In this document: one piece after another, positions 52,847-60,489 of the stretch
Layout: each line of letters begins with the position of its first letter
Numbering within the stretch: position 1 is the stretch's first letter
NCBI RefSeq assembly: GCF_001553605.1
Contig: NZ_CP014229.1
Coordinates: 2,508,501 to 2,572,500, forward strand
Reading direction: 5' to 3'
DNA length: 64,000 nucleotides
Origin: Desulfovibrio fairfieldensis
GTDB taxonomy: Bacteria > Desulfobacterota > Desulfovibrionia > Desulfovibrionales > Desulfovibrionaceae
Notes under the pieces: generated by a model
Databases searched by the model: none
What the model saw: the letters and a program-made list of their open reading frames with translations, nothing else
Told to the model about the DNA's origin: nothing
Position numbers and translations under genes: made by a program

Positions 52847-53089
52847 GGCCTGTTGACACTACTGGGATTTTGTTCGCTAGCGAGGAGAACGGGCCTTTTA
52901 TCGCTGCTGTCTTTATCCGTAATGCTCGTTCCTCGCATAACGGCTAAAGCATGAAAGGAGTGTACTCTTGCCTCAGCCGTTGCAGCGAAGCTGCTTACGG
53001 ATGAGGACAGCAGAGCTATGGTACTCGACTGGAATAAAAGGCGAAGTTCAACAAAGCCGGCGGGCAAAAGAACGTAGTGTCAACAGGCC
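52847..53089. mobile_element. 243 bp MITE-like fold-back element with 16 bp perfect terminal inverted repeats
   Basis: GGCCTGTTGACACTAC (52847-52862) and GTAGTGTCAACAGGCC (53074-53089) are exact inverted copies. Inside, a left arm (CTGCTGTCTTTATCCGTAATG ... AACGGCT, about 52903-52948) is an imperfect complement of a right arm (AGCCGTTGCAGC ... TTACGGATGAGGACAGCAG, about 52976-53012), so the whole element can fold back. No transposase frame fits. The GGAT-AGGACAGCAG core resembles family A repeats. The right end abuts the stop codon of the next gene (53090-53092). I see no clear target-site duplication. Confidence 0.7.
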
Positions 53090-53587
53090 CTAAAACAGCG
53101 CGCCGTGCCCCAGTCCTTGCACCAGGCGCAGCAGATCCCGGCCCATGAAAAACCAGACCGCCAGCGCAATGACCGCCAGAAAGCAGTATTCTCCCAGACT
53201 GCCCGTGGCGCAGAGCTTAAGGGAAAAACGTCCCTTGCGTGAAAAGGGCTGCAAGGGCACGCCCTGAGGCGTGAGCATGTCCAGGGCCACATGGGAAAGG
53301 CCGCCGAAAGCCAGCCCGGTCAGCGCGGCCCGTCCCAGCGGCGGCAGATGCCAGAACAGGGCCGCCAGAAACAGGGCCAGCCACCAGCCGAACCAATGCG
53401 TCGCGCCCCGGTGGATACGGTTGAAGACCTTCTGACGGCCGCGCCGCGTGGGGGCCAGACCGGCCAGGCGCTGGTCCAGCACGTCGGGCAGCACCGCGCC
53501 CACGCAGGCCGCCAGCACGCCCGCAGGCGGCAGATGCAGGGCCAGGGCCGCGCCCACAGCCGCCGCCTGATGGGTGATCCATTTCAT
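53090..53587 (-). CDS. YdjM/DUF457-type membrane metal-dependent hydrolase
   Basis: A 165-residue membrane protein of the DUF457 group. The N-terminal MKWITHQAAAVGAALALHLP carries the typical His. ACVGAVLPDVLDQRLAG has the Asp, and HRGATHWFGWWLALFLAALF (about residues 58-77) has the HRxxTH motif. GGLSHVALDMLTPQGVPLQP gives the distal metal ligands. In E. coli YdjM is LexA-regulated; the catalytic role is unproven. The stop codon begins at the outer edge of the fold-back element. Confidence 0.87.
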   Translation of the reverse strand: MKWITHQAAAVGAALALHLPPAGVLAACVGAVLPDVLDQRLAGLAPTRRGRQKVFNRIHRGATHWFGWWLALFLAALFWHLPPLGRAALTGLAFGGLSHVALDMLTPQGVPLQPFSRKGRFSLKLCATGSLGEYCFLAVIALAVWFFMGRDLLRLVQGLGHGALF

Positions 53588-53651
53588 GCGCTGTCCCGTA
53601 ACCTACAGTATTTTGCGATTGAAATGTTATACATTTCAATCGGGAATTTCT

Positions 53652-54428
53652 CTATCGTGATCCGCCCGCCCGCAGGGCCAGATCGCGCGTATGCCGCAAC
53701 AGCTCCGGGCCGCCGGGCTGCCCGTGGCCGGGAACCACAATGCGGGCATCGGGAAAGGCGGCCAGGGCCTTTTCCATAGTGCCCGGCCAGGCCCGCACGT
53801 CGGCGTCCTCAGTGTTGCCCAGATTGACGGCCTTGGCGTCCTTTGCCATGCAGCCCGGAAAAAGCAGATTTTCGGCGGGAATCCAGACAAAGATGCCGTC
53901 CGTGGAATGGCCGCCGCCCAGATAGACGTTGTGCACCTCCAGACCGTGCAGTTTGAGCGTCCGCTCGCTCGCGAAGCCGTGCTCCGGCGGGCGCAGGCCC
54001 TTTTGCCGGGCAATGGCAATAGTGCCGTCGTAGGCGTAGGTCGGGATGCCCCGGCGGTGCACGGCGGGCAAGCCGCCCATGGCATCCTTGTGCCAGTGAT
54101 TGGGCACGCAGGCCGTGACTCTGGCGTGCAGGACATTTTCTATCCAGTCCAGCAGGACTTCGGTCTGAGATTCGGTCCACGGCGTGTCAAAGAGAAAGGC
54201 TTCGCCCTTATCCACCAGAATCAAACCATTGGCGGGCACCAGGCCGAACGGCGGCATCTCATAGCGGGATACGTGCATGTATACCCGCCCGGACAGCCGG
54301 ACCACGTCCAGATCCTCCGCAACACGGGCCGACTCGCCGATTTCCTGCGCCGCAGTCTTTGCAGGGGACCACCAACAGACAATCAGGGCCAGCACGACTG
54401 CCCCCAAAAACACTCGTACTTGTGTCAT
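53652..54428 (-). CDS. subclass B1-like metallo-beta-lactamase
   Basis: The 258-residue exported protein has a signal peptide (about residues 1-28, ending KTAAQE). It has all six zinc ligands of subclass B1: His111 and His113 and Asp115 in NHWHKDAMGGL, His174 in GGGHSTDGIFVW, Cys193 in LFPGCMAKD, with Lys196 three residues later, and His235 in VVPGHGQPGG. The LGNTEDADVRAWP segment and the LLRHT end follow VIM/IMP-type enzymes. Cys at the second zinc site separates B1 from glyoxalase-like and B3 relatives. It should hydrolyse beta-lactams, though activity is unproven. GGAGG precedes the ATG at 54428. No mobile genes flank it, apart from palindromic repeats on one side. Confidence 0.87.
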   Translation of the reverse strand: MTQVRVFLGAVVLALIVCWWSPAKTAAQEIGESARVAEDLDVVRLSGRVYMHVSRYEMPPFGLVPANGLILVDKGEAFLFDTPWTESQTEVLLDWIENVLHARVTACVPNHWHKDAMGGLPAVHRRGIPTYAYDGTIAIARQKGLRPPEHGFASERTLKLHGLEVHNVYLGGGHSTDGIFVWIPAENLLFPGCMAKDAKAVNLGNTEDADVRAWPGTMEKALAAFPDARIVVPGHGQPGGPELLRHTRDLALRAGGSR

Positions 54429-54595
54429 ATTTTCCTCCATACCATGCCATATCATAAGACGCTTCCCCGGCGGACGGGGGTTTTTGTTCGCCGACAAGAA
54501 AGACAAGCAGCCCGGCGCGGGAACGTAGTCTAACTACGTGACCAAGCCGGGCCGCGCCGTCTGACGCAGTCAGCGGGCAAAAAGACCGTCCGGGC

Positions 54596-54741
54596 TAGAG
54601 CGGATTACCTTTGAAACGCCTTGTGTTTCAAAGGTTCATTCAGTCGAAGAACGCGGTGTTCGGCTGAATCCACGCCGTTTCGCGGTGCGCCTCACCGTGT
54701 TCGGCGGTTAGAGCATTTCAACGTTGAAATGCTCTAACCGC
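54596..54741. repeat. palindromic intergenic repeat (family B), includes a 38 bp perfect palindrome
   Basis: CTAGAGCGGATTACC opens the element. ACCTTTGAAAC/GTTTCAAAGGT forms a hairpin (54607-54635). The right end, 54704-54741, is a perfect 38 bp palindrome centred on AACGTT and containing TTAGAGCATTTCAA. It overlaps the nrdJ stop codon. Related pieces occur at 11531-11567, 43716-43842 and at the ends of family A copies. The remainder of the 54429-54733 gap carries no gene. Confidence 0.75.
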
Positions 54742-57019
54742 AGCGGGAAAACCCGCAGGCCGGGCAGATCAGGCAGCCTTCCTGAAAAACCAGGGGCTCG
54801 TTGCATTCGGGGCAGCGCTGCGCTTCCAGGTCGTTGACCTCCCCGATGTGCTCGTCTTTGAGATAGCGCTTTTCCAGAACCCAGGCGATGGCGTCCGGAA
54901 TGGACAGCAGCAGGCCTTTGCCCCGGAAGACCGGGTGTTCGCCGCCGATGCCCTTGATCTGGGCCACCACATCGCGCACATGGACGCCCGAGCGCAGCGC
55001 CAGGGACACCAGGCGGCCGATGGCCTCGGCCTTGGCCGTGATGGAACGGCCCGACTTGCCGATGGTGGCGAAGACCTCAAAGGGTTCGCCGCCCACCTCG
55101 TTGACGGTCAGGTACATGGCGCCCAGGCCGGTCTGCACCTTCTGGGTGAAGCCCTGCACGATGTCCGGGCGCTTGCGCACCGCGGCCTGGGCCCGGCCCG
55201 TCTGAACGGCGACCTGGCCGGATGGGGCGGCGGGTTCGCCGTCCATTTTTTTCTGGCCTTCGCCGGTGGCCAGCACCTGAATGCTCTTGCAGCCGTCACG
55301 GTACACCGTGACGCCCTTGCAGCCTTCCTTGTAGGCCAGCCAGTAGATGTCGAAAATGTCCTGCTCCGTGGCCGTGTTGGACAGGTTCACGGTCTTGGAT
55401 ACGGCATTGTCCGTGTGCCGCTGAAAAGCCGCCTGCATGCGCAAATGCCAGACCGGTTCGATATCCATGGCGGTCACAAAGACCTTGCGCAGTTTGGCGG
55501 GCAGAAAGTCCATGTCCTGGATGGAGCCCTTGGCCACCACGCTGTCCATGAGCTCGTGGCTGGCCAGGCCGGTGGCGGCCAGCGCGGCCTCGAAATAGGG
55601 ATTGACCTCCACCAGGCGCTCGCCGTCCAGAATATTGCGGGTGAAGCAGAGCGCGAAGAGCGGCTCCACGCCGGAGGAGCAGCCCGCAATAATGGAGAGC
55701 GTGCCCGTGGGCGCGATGGTGGTCACCGTGGCGTTGCGGTAGGGGCCTTTTTTCGCCTTGGCGTAGGTGGAGGCGGGATAGGCCGGGAAGGGCCCGCGCT
55801 CCTTGGCGAGTTCGACCGAGGCCTTGTGCCCTTCCTCCTGTACAAAGCCCATGACCCGTTCGGCCAGAGCAATGCCTTCCCGGGAATTGTACGGCACGCC
55901 CAGCTCAAAGAGCAGATCCGCGAAGCCCATGACGCCCAGGCCGATCTTGCGGTTTTTGCGCACGGTTTCGGCAATGCGGGGCAGCGGGAACAACGAGGCG
56001 TCAATGACGTTGTCCAGAAAACGCACGGAAAGATGCACCACGCGCCTGAGCTCCGCCCAGTCGATGCCGTCGCGGGCCGGGTCGGCGTCGTCGTTATGGC
56101 CGGGCAGATAGAAGCAGGCAAGATTGATGGAGCCCAGATTGCAGGCCTCAAAGGGCAGCAGGGGCTGCTCGCCGCAGGGGTTGGTGGATTCGATCTCGCC
56201 CTGGTCCGGAGTGGGATTGTCACGATTGATGCGGTCCAGGAAGACGATGCCCGGATCGCCTGACTGCCAGGCTTTTTTGACCAGCAGGTCAAAGACGTCG
56301 CGGGCGCGCAGGCGGTCCACCACCTCGCCGGTGTTGGGCGCGCGCAGATCGTAGTGCTCGTCCTTTTCCACGGCCTGCATGAAGGCTTCGGTCAGGCCCA
56401 CGGAAAGATTGAAGTTGTTGAATTCGCCCTCTTTTTCCTTGGCTCGGATAAAATCGAGAATGTCCGGATGGTCCACGCGCAGGATGCCCATGTTGGCGCC
56501 GCGCCGGGTGCCCCCCTGCTTGATCTGCTCCGTGGCGGTATTGAAAATGCGCAGGAAGGAGACGGGCCCGGAGGCCACGCCGCCGGTGGAACCCACCCGG
56601 CTTTCCTTGGGGCGCAGGCGCGAGAAGGAAAAGCCCGTTCCGCCGCCGGATTTGTGGATCATGGCCGCATACTTCACGGCGTCGAAAATTTCTTCAATGG
56701 AGTCGCCCACGGGCAGCACAAAACAGGCGGAGAGCTGGCCCAGATCCGTGCCCGCGTTCATCAGGGTGGGCGAATTGGGCAGGAACTTCCAGCCGGTCAT
56801 CAGATCATAAAAGTCGCGGGCCAGGGCTTCCGGCTCACGGGAGGAGCGCTCGTACTTGCCTTCCTCCGCGGCGATGGCCGAAGCCACGCGCCAGAAGAGG
56901 TCGCGCGGGGTTTCCGAGAGTTTGCCGTCCAGGGATTTGCGCAGATAGCGCTTCTGCAGCACCACCTCGGTGTTGGGTTTCAATTGCGGCTGCGGCAGAT
57001 TTTTGGGCATTGCGATCAT
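54734..57019 (-). CDS. nrdJ: adenosylcobalamin-dependent ribonucleotide reductase (class II)
   Basis: The 761-residue enzyme makes deoxyribonucleotides using an AdoCbl-generated thiyl radical and needs no oxygen. Visible parts: an ATP-cone-like N-terminus, PNSPTLMNAG and SACFVLPVGDSIEEIF (first redox Cys), GGGTGFSFSRLRP, NPCGEQPLLPFEACNLGS (active-site Asn-Cys-Glu), TIAPTGTLSIIAGCSSGVEP, EGCKGVTVYRDGCK and a C-terminal TSCPD-like region. It ends in a zinc ribbon CPECNEP...CPACGFSRCG. The start is uncertain: ATGs at 57019 and 57010 lack a clear ribosome binding site. I see no cobalamin riboswitch in the 190 nt leader, only a GC hairpin near 57062-57085. Confidence 0.94.
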   Translation of the reverse strand: MIAMPKNLPQPQLKPNTEVVLQKRYLRKSLDGKLSETPRDLFWRVASAIAAEEGKYERSSREPEALARDFYDLMTGWKFLPNSPTLMNAGTDLGQLSACFVLPVGDSIEEIFDAVKYAAMIHKSGGGTGFSFSRLRPKESRVGSTGGVASGPVSFLRIFNTATEQIKQGGTRRGANMGILRVDHPDILDFIRAKEKEGEFNNFNLSVGLTEAFMQAVEKDEHYDLRAPNTGEVVDRLRARDVFDLLVKKAWQSGDPGIVFLDRINRDNPTPDQGEIESTNPCGEQPLLPFEACNLGSINLACFYLPGHNDDADPARDGIDWAELRRVVHLSVRFLDNVIDASLFPLPRIAETVRKNRKIGLGVMGFADLLFELGVPYNSREGIALAERVMGFVQEEGHKASVELAKERGPFPAYPASTYAKAKKGPYRNATVTTIAPTGTLSIIAGCSSGVEPLFALCFTRNILDGERLVEVNPYFEAALAATGLASHELMDSVVAKGSIQDMDFLPAKLRKVFVTAMDIEPVWHLRMQAAFQRHTDNAVSKTVNLSNTATEQDIFDIYWLAYKEGCKGVTVYRDGCKSIQVLATGEGQKKMDGEPAAPSGQVAVQTGRAQAAVRKRPDIVQGFTQKVQTGLGAMYLTVNEVGGEPFEVFATIGKSGRSITAKAEAIGRLVSLALRSGVHVRDVVAQIKGIGGEHPVFRGKGLLLSIPDAIAWVLEKRYLKDEHIGEVNDLEAQRCPECNEPLVFQEGCLICPACGFSRCG

Positions 57020-57213
57020 CAGAGCATAAACCTTGGGATAGAAGTTGGACAAGGACACGCCCCGCCTGCGGCAGGGGCGCGAACTTTGTTCATATACGCC
57101 TGGCGGGGCTGAAAAAAAAGCCTCTGAAAATCCGCATTCCCCGTATAACATGCTGTAATAACAAAATAAATTTTCTTAAAAAGTTCACGGGAAAAGTGCC
57201 GGAGCCGCGCCGC

Positions 57214-58782
57214 TCAAGGCTTTGCGGACGGCTGCGGGCGCTGCCTGCGGACAATGCGCGCCCGGCTTTTGGCATCGCGCGGCGCGTCCGGATTAAGCCG
57301 CACGGGCAGCAACCCGCCCGAGGCCAGGGCCTCGGCATCTTCCAGCAATGCCAGCCCCTGAGCCGTGCAGGCATAGCGGCCCCTGCCCGCCAGGCCCGGC
57401 ACCGGGAAAGGCGCGGAAAGCACCCTCGCGGGCAGGCCGGTCCCTTGTCCGGCGACATGGGCGTTCTCCACGTCCGGGCCGAGCAGCAGAGGTGCCAGGG
57501 ACAGGCCGCTCTTGGGCAGTCCGGCCTCGGTGGAGAGACGCAGCAGCCAGTCCGGCGCATCCCGGCTGTCAAAGGTGAAGTGGCACCAGGTCCGCCCGCC
57601 CTGCCCTGACAGCAGGGGACAGGCCGCGTTGTGCGGGCAGGGAGCCAGGGCCGCGAGCCCGCCTTCCAGGGCCAGGGCGCGCAGGCGCATGATGGTATTG
57701 CCGCCCAGGCGCGTGCCCGGTTCCACAAAGAGCAGGGCCGGGGCGGCCCGCGTGCCGCCGGAACAAGCTTCCTCACGACGGAACAGCAGGGGCGCGAAGG
57801 CCTCCAGCAGGCCGTCCAGGCGCTCGGCCAGCGGGCCGGACTGCCGGTCCCCGGCATCGGAACCGTCCGGGTCCTCCCCGTCCTCGTCCCAGGCCTGCCG
57901 TCCGCCCGCAGTCTTGCGGCCCGGCCGCAGCTCATTGAGCACATTGGCCGCCGTGATCAGCCAGGGACGGCACGGCCCCGCCCCGGCACGGCCCGCCAGC
58001 AGGGGGGCCGCCTGCCGGGCCAGGTTTTCCAGTGGTCCCTGCGCCGTGCGCACGGGCCAGGTTTTCCAGCCCAGGCACGCGCCCCAGGCCGCGAACAGGG
58101 CCTTGCCCAGTTCCGGGGGCCGGGCGGCACTGTCCAGGGCCAGCACCCGCACCGGGGCCTCCCGCCACTCCGGCCGGGCCAGCCAGAGGGCCAGGGGCAG
58201 GCTCAAGGGGCCGGAACCCGCGTCCAACAGCAGGGCCTCGCCGCCCGCCGGGGCCAGAGCGCGCGGGTCGGGCAACGGCAGGGCCGCCAACAGCCGGGCC
58301 AGGCGCAGCAGATTCCAGGGCAGGAAATAATAGAGATAGGCGCTGACAAAAGCCGGGGAGCTCCAATAGGGATGCCGCAGATCCCGGCGTTCCGTGGTCA
58401 GCAGGCGCGACAGCGCGGCCACATCCTCGGGCAGGGAGCGGCGATGCGCGGCGTTCAGGGGCCAGACCTTGTGCAGGGCCTCGGGCAGGCGCTCCAGAGC
58501 CGTGCGCGCGTCCGCGTCCAGAGGCGGGAAGAGCGGCTCGGCATGAGGCCATGGAGACGGCGGCAGCGGGCGGCTTGGCACTGCGCGCTCCGTCCGGACA
58601 GGGTGGGCGGGGTGCGTGGGGCGCGGCCCGTCCGGCTCGGTTCTTACGAAATGCCGGAACTCGGAATGTTTTTCTGCACGGGCGGCGGGCTCGCGGCGCT
58701 CCTTGCGAGGCGCGCGGCGAGGCGGGGCATCCGCTTTGTTCTTGCCGGATCGGGAGGGCGGGGACGCGGGGCGGCGGGGCAT
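57214..58782 (-). CDS. Rsm22/METTL17-like protein (ribosome assembly, Fe-S type)
   Basis: The 522-residue protein has a basic, low-complexity first 90 residues. A degenerate methyltransferase core follows: EALLLDAGSGPLSLPLALWL, about residues 188-207, and LITAANVLNEL. The Rsm22 signature is LFVEPGTRLGGNTIMRLRAL, then CPHNAACPLL (about residues 393-402) and TWCHFTF. The two Cys of the first motif with the Cys of WCHF match the positions that bind a [4Fe-4S] cluster in mitochondrial METTL17. These proteins aid small-subunit ribosome assembly. The ATG directly abuts the RACE gene stop (TGA then ATG), so they are co-translated. Confidence 0.82.
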   Translation of the reverse strand: MPRRPASPPSRSGKNKADAPPRRAPRKERREPAARAEKHSEFRHFVRTEPDGPRPTHPAHPVRTERAVPSRPLPPSPWPHAEPLFPPLDADARTALERLPEALHKVWPLNAAHRRSLPEDVAALSRLLTTERRDLRHPYWSSPAFVSAYLYYFLPWNLLRLARLLAALPLPDPRALAPAGGEALLLDAGSGPLSLPLALWLARPEWREAPVRVLALDSAARPPELGKALFAAWGACLGWKTWPVRTAQGPLENLARQAAPLLAGRAGAGPCRPWLITAANVLNELRPGRKTAGGRQAWDEDGEDPDGSDAGDRQSGPLAERLDGLLEAFAPLLFRREEACSGGTRAAPALLFVEPGTRLGGNTIMRLRALALEGGLAALAPCPHNAACPLLSGQGGRTWCHFTFDSRDAPDWLLRLSTEAGLPKSGLSLAPLLLGPDVENAHVAGQGTGLPARVLSAPFPVPGLAGRGRYACTAQGLALLEDAEALASGGLLPVRLNPDAPRDAKSRARIVRRQRPQPSAKP

Positions 58783-60438
58783 TCAGACTCCAAAGCGCAT
58801 ATGGCGCAGATAGGCGTGATAAAAATCCGGGTTTTCCACCAGGGGCAGCAGGCGGGCTCCGGCGCAGAGGCGGGCCAGTTCCGCGCCTTTGTCCGGATGC
58901 AGGGCCAACAGGGCCGCGCCGTCCAGAGAGACATTGCCCACGGCCCGGATGCGGGAGCCGAGTCCGGAAGGCACAAAACCCAGTTGTTCCAGATTGTCGG
59001 CCCGCACATGCTCGCCCAGCGCACCGGCCAGGCACAACGCGGCCAGCTCGCGCGGCGGCACGCGGGCGGCCCGCAGCAGAGCGTCCAGAGCCAGGGCAAA
59101 GGCGGCCTTGACTTTGAGCAGCTCTTCCACATCGGCGGCGGCCAACCAGAGACCGCGCGGCAGATGCAGGCGCATGCGGCCATGCTCTTTTTGCAAACCG
59201 GCGGCCAGCTTACGGGCCAGAGGCATGGAAAATCCCGCGCGCCCATCGGCAAACAGGCCGGAGGCGTCCAGCAGCCCCACTTGCCGCAGCAGAGCGAGCA
59301 GCGAAAGATAGCCGGTGGCGCTGATGCCGCGCGCGGGGCCAGACGTGGAGCCGGGTGCGCCGTCCGGCGAATGCGCCGCCAGTCCCGCCGGAGTCAGGCT
59401 GAAGTCCGTGACCACGCCGGGCCCGGCCAGTTGCCCGCATTCCGGGCCGATGCCCTCCAGAGCCGGGCCCAGGGGCACGCTGGTCAGCAGAAGATCCCCC
59501 CGCGCCGTGACCAGGGCCAATTCGCCGTTGGTGCCCAGATCCGCCAGCACAAAGGGCCGGGGCGTTCGGGCCGCCAGCAGTGCCGCCAGGCCCGCGCTCA
59601 CGTCGCCGCCCACAAAGGGCGCGGGCAGCGGCGGGATATAGACAGACGGCAGACCCGGCAGATGCGCGGTTTCGTGCCCGGCGTGGGCCGCGTGATAGGG
59701 CGCGGCGCAGAGGCCTTCCACATCGCGGTCCAGAAAAATGTCGGTCATGGCTGTATTGGCCGCCAGGCAGATGCGGACCACCGTGTTGCCCGAGGCGTGC
59801 AGGCCGTCCACAACGCGGCGCAACGCGTCGCGGACCAGCCCGGCCAGACGGGCGCGGCCTCCCGGCTCGCGGGCCACGGCCAGGCGGGACATGACATCCG
59901 CTCCGGCCCCGGCCTGGGGATTGAGAAAGTGTCCCAGGGCAACAGCCGCGCCGGAATCCGTCTCCAGAGCCCGCCAGTACACGGAAGTGGTACCCAGATC
60001 CACAGCCAGCGCCAGTTCCCGCCCCGTCTTCGCGCCCAGGGCGTTCCCCGGTGAAACCTCGTCGACTTCCGCCGCAAAATCCTCCGGCGGCAGTTCCAAC
60101 TCCAGCACGCTGCCCGGCCCGGAATCAGGCCCGATAGCGGGCACAGCGGGAACCTGGCGGCGACAGGCCATCCGCCAGCCCGCTTCCAGCTCCCGCGCTG
60201 AAAAAACAGCCTCCTCGGCGGGCAGGGGCAAGGGCGCATCCCGCGGGAAACGCAGGCGGCAGCGGCCGCAACGGCCCAGCCCGCCGCAGAGCGGCAGGGG
60301 CCGCAGCTTCCCGGAAAGCCAGAGGGCTCGGGAAAGGCTTTCTCCGGCCGGAGCTTCAATGTCCACGCACGGCGCGGGAATTTGTGGGGCCGTACCGCCG
60401 GAGGCAACCTCCGCAACGGGAGAAAGGCGCAATTTCAT
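58783..60438 (-). CDS. RACE-type corrinoid-enzyme reductive activator (2Fe-2S, ASKHA ATPase)
   Basis: The 551-residue protein has a ferredoxin-like N-terminus with the [2Fe-2S] motif CGGLGRCGRC (C-x5-C-x2-C), its fourth ligand in RMACRRQVPAV, then a linker and a DUF4445 ASKHA domain. The ASKHA domain shows LALAVDLGTTSVYWRALE (phosphate 1, about residues 142-159), LADLGTNGELALVT (phosphate 2) and CLAGALGEHV (adenosine motif). Such proteins (RamA, RACo relatives) use ATP to re-reduce inactive Co(II) in corrinoid methyltransferases. No methyltransferase gene is adjacent; downstream are the Rsm22-like gene and the B12-dependent nrdJ. Start ATG at 60438. Confidence 0.86.
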   Translation of the reverse strand: MKLRLSPVAEVASGGTAPQIPAPCVDIEAPAGESLSRALWLSGKLRPLPLCGGLGRCGRCRLRFPRDAPLPLPAEEAVFSARELEAGWRMACRRQVPAVPAIGPDSGPGSVLELELPPEDFAAEVDEVSPGNALGAKTGRELALAVDLGTTSVYWRALETDSGAAVALGHFLNPQAGAGADVMSRLAVAREPGGRARLAGLVRDALRRVVDGLHASGNTVVRICLAANTAMTDIFLDRDVEGLCAAPYHAAHAGHETAHLPGLPSVYIPPLPAPFVGGDVSAGLAALLAARTPRPFVLADLGTNGELALVTARGDLLLTSVPLGPALEGIGPECGQLAGPGVVTDFSLTPAGLAAHSPDGAPGSTSGPARGISATGYLSLLALLRQVGLLDASGLFADGRAGFSMPLARKLAAGLQKEHGRMRLHLPRGLWLAAADVEELLKVKAAFALALDALLRAARVPPRELAALCLAGALGEHVRADNLEQLGFVPSGLGSRIRAVGNVSLDGAALLALHPDKGAELARLCAGARLLPLVENPDFYHAYLRHMRFGV

Positions 60439-60489
60439 GCCGCCTACCCTGCCCCAAGGCCGCCGCAATGGCAAGCCGCGCGGGCGCTC

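Noticed and set aside
57020-57213. Possible cobalamin riboswitch before nrdJ
   Set aside because: Expected from B12 biology, but I could not find the conserved B12-box or a multi-stem pattern; only a simple GC hairpin is present.
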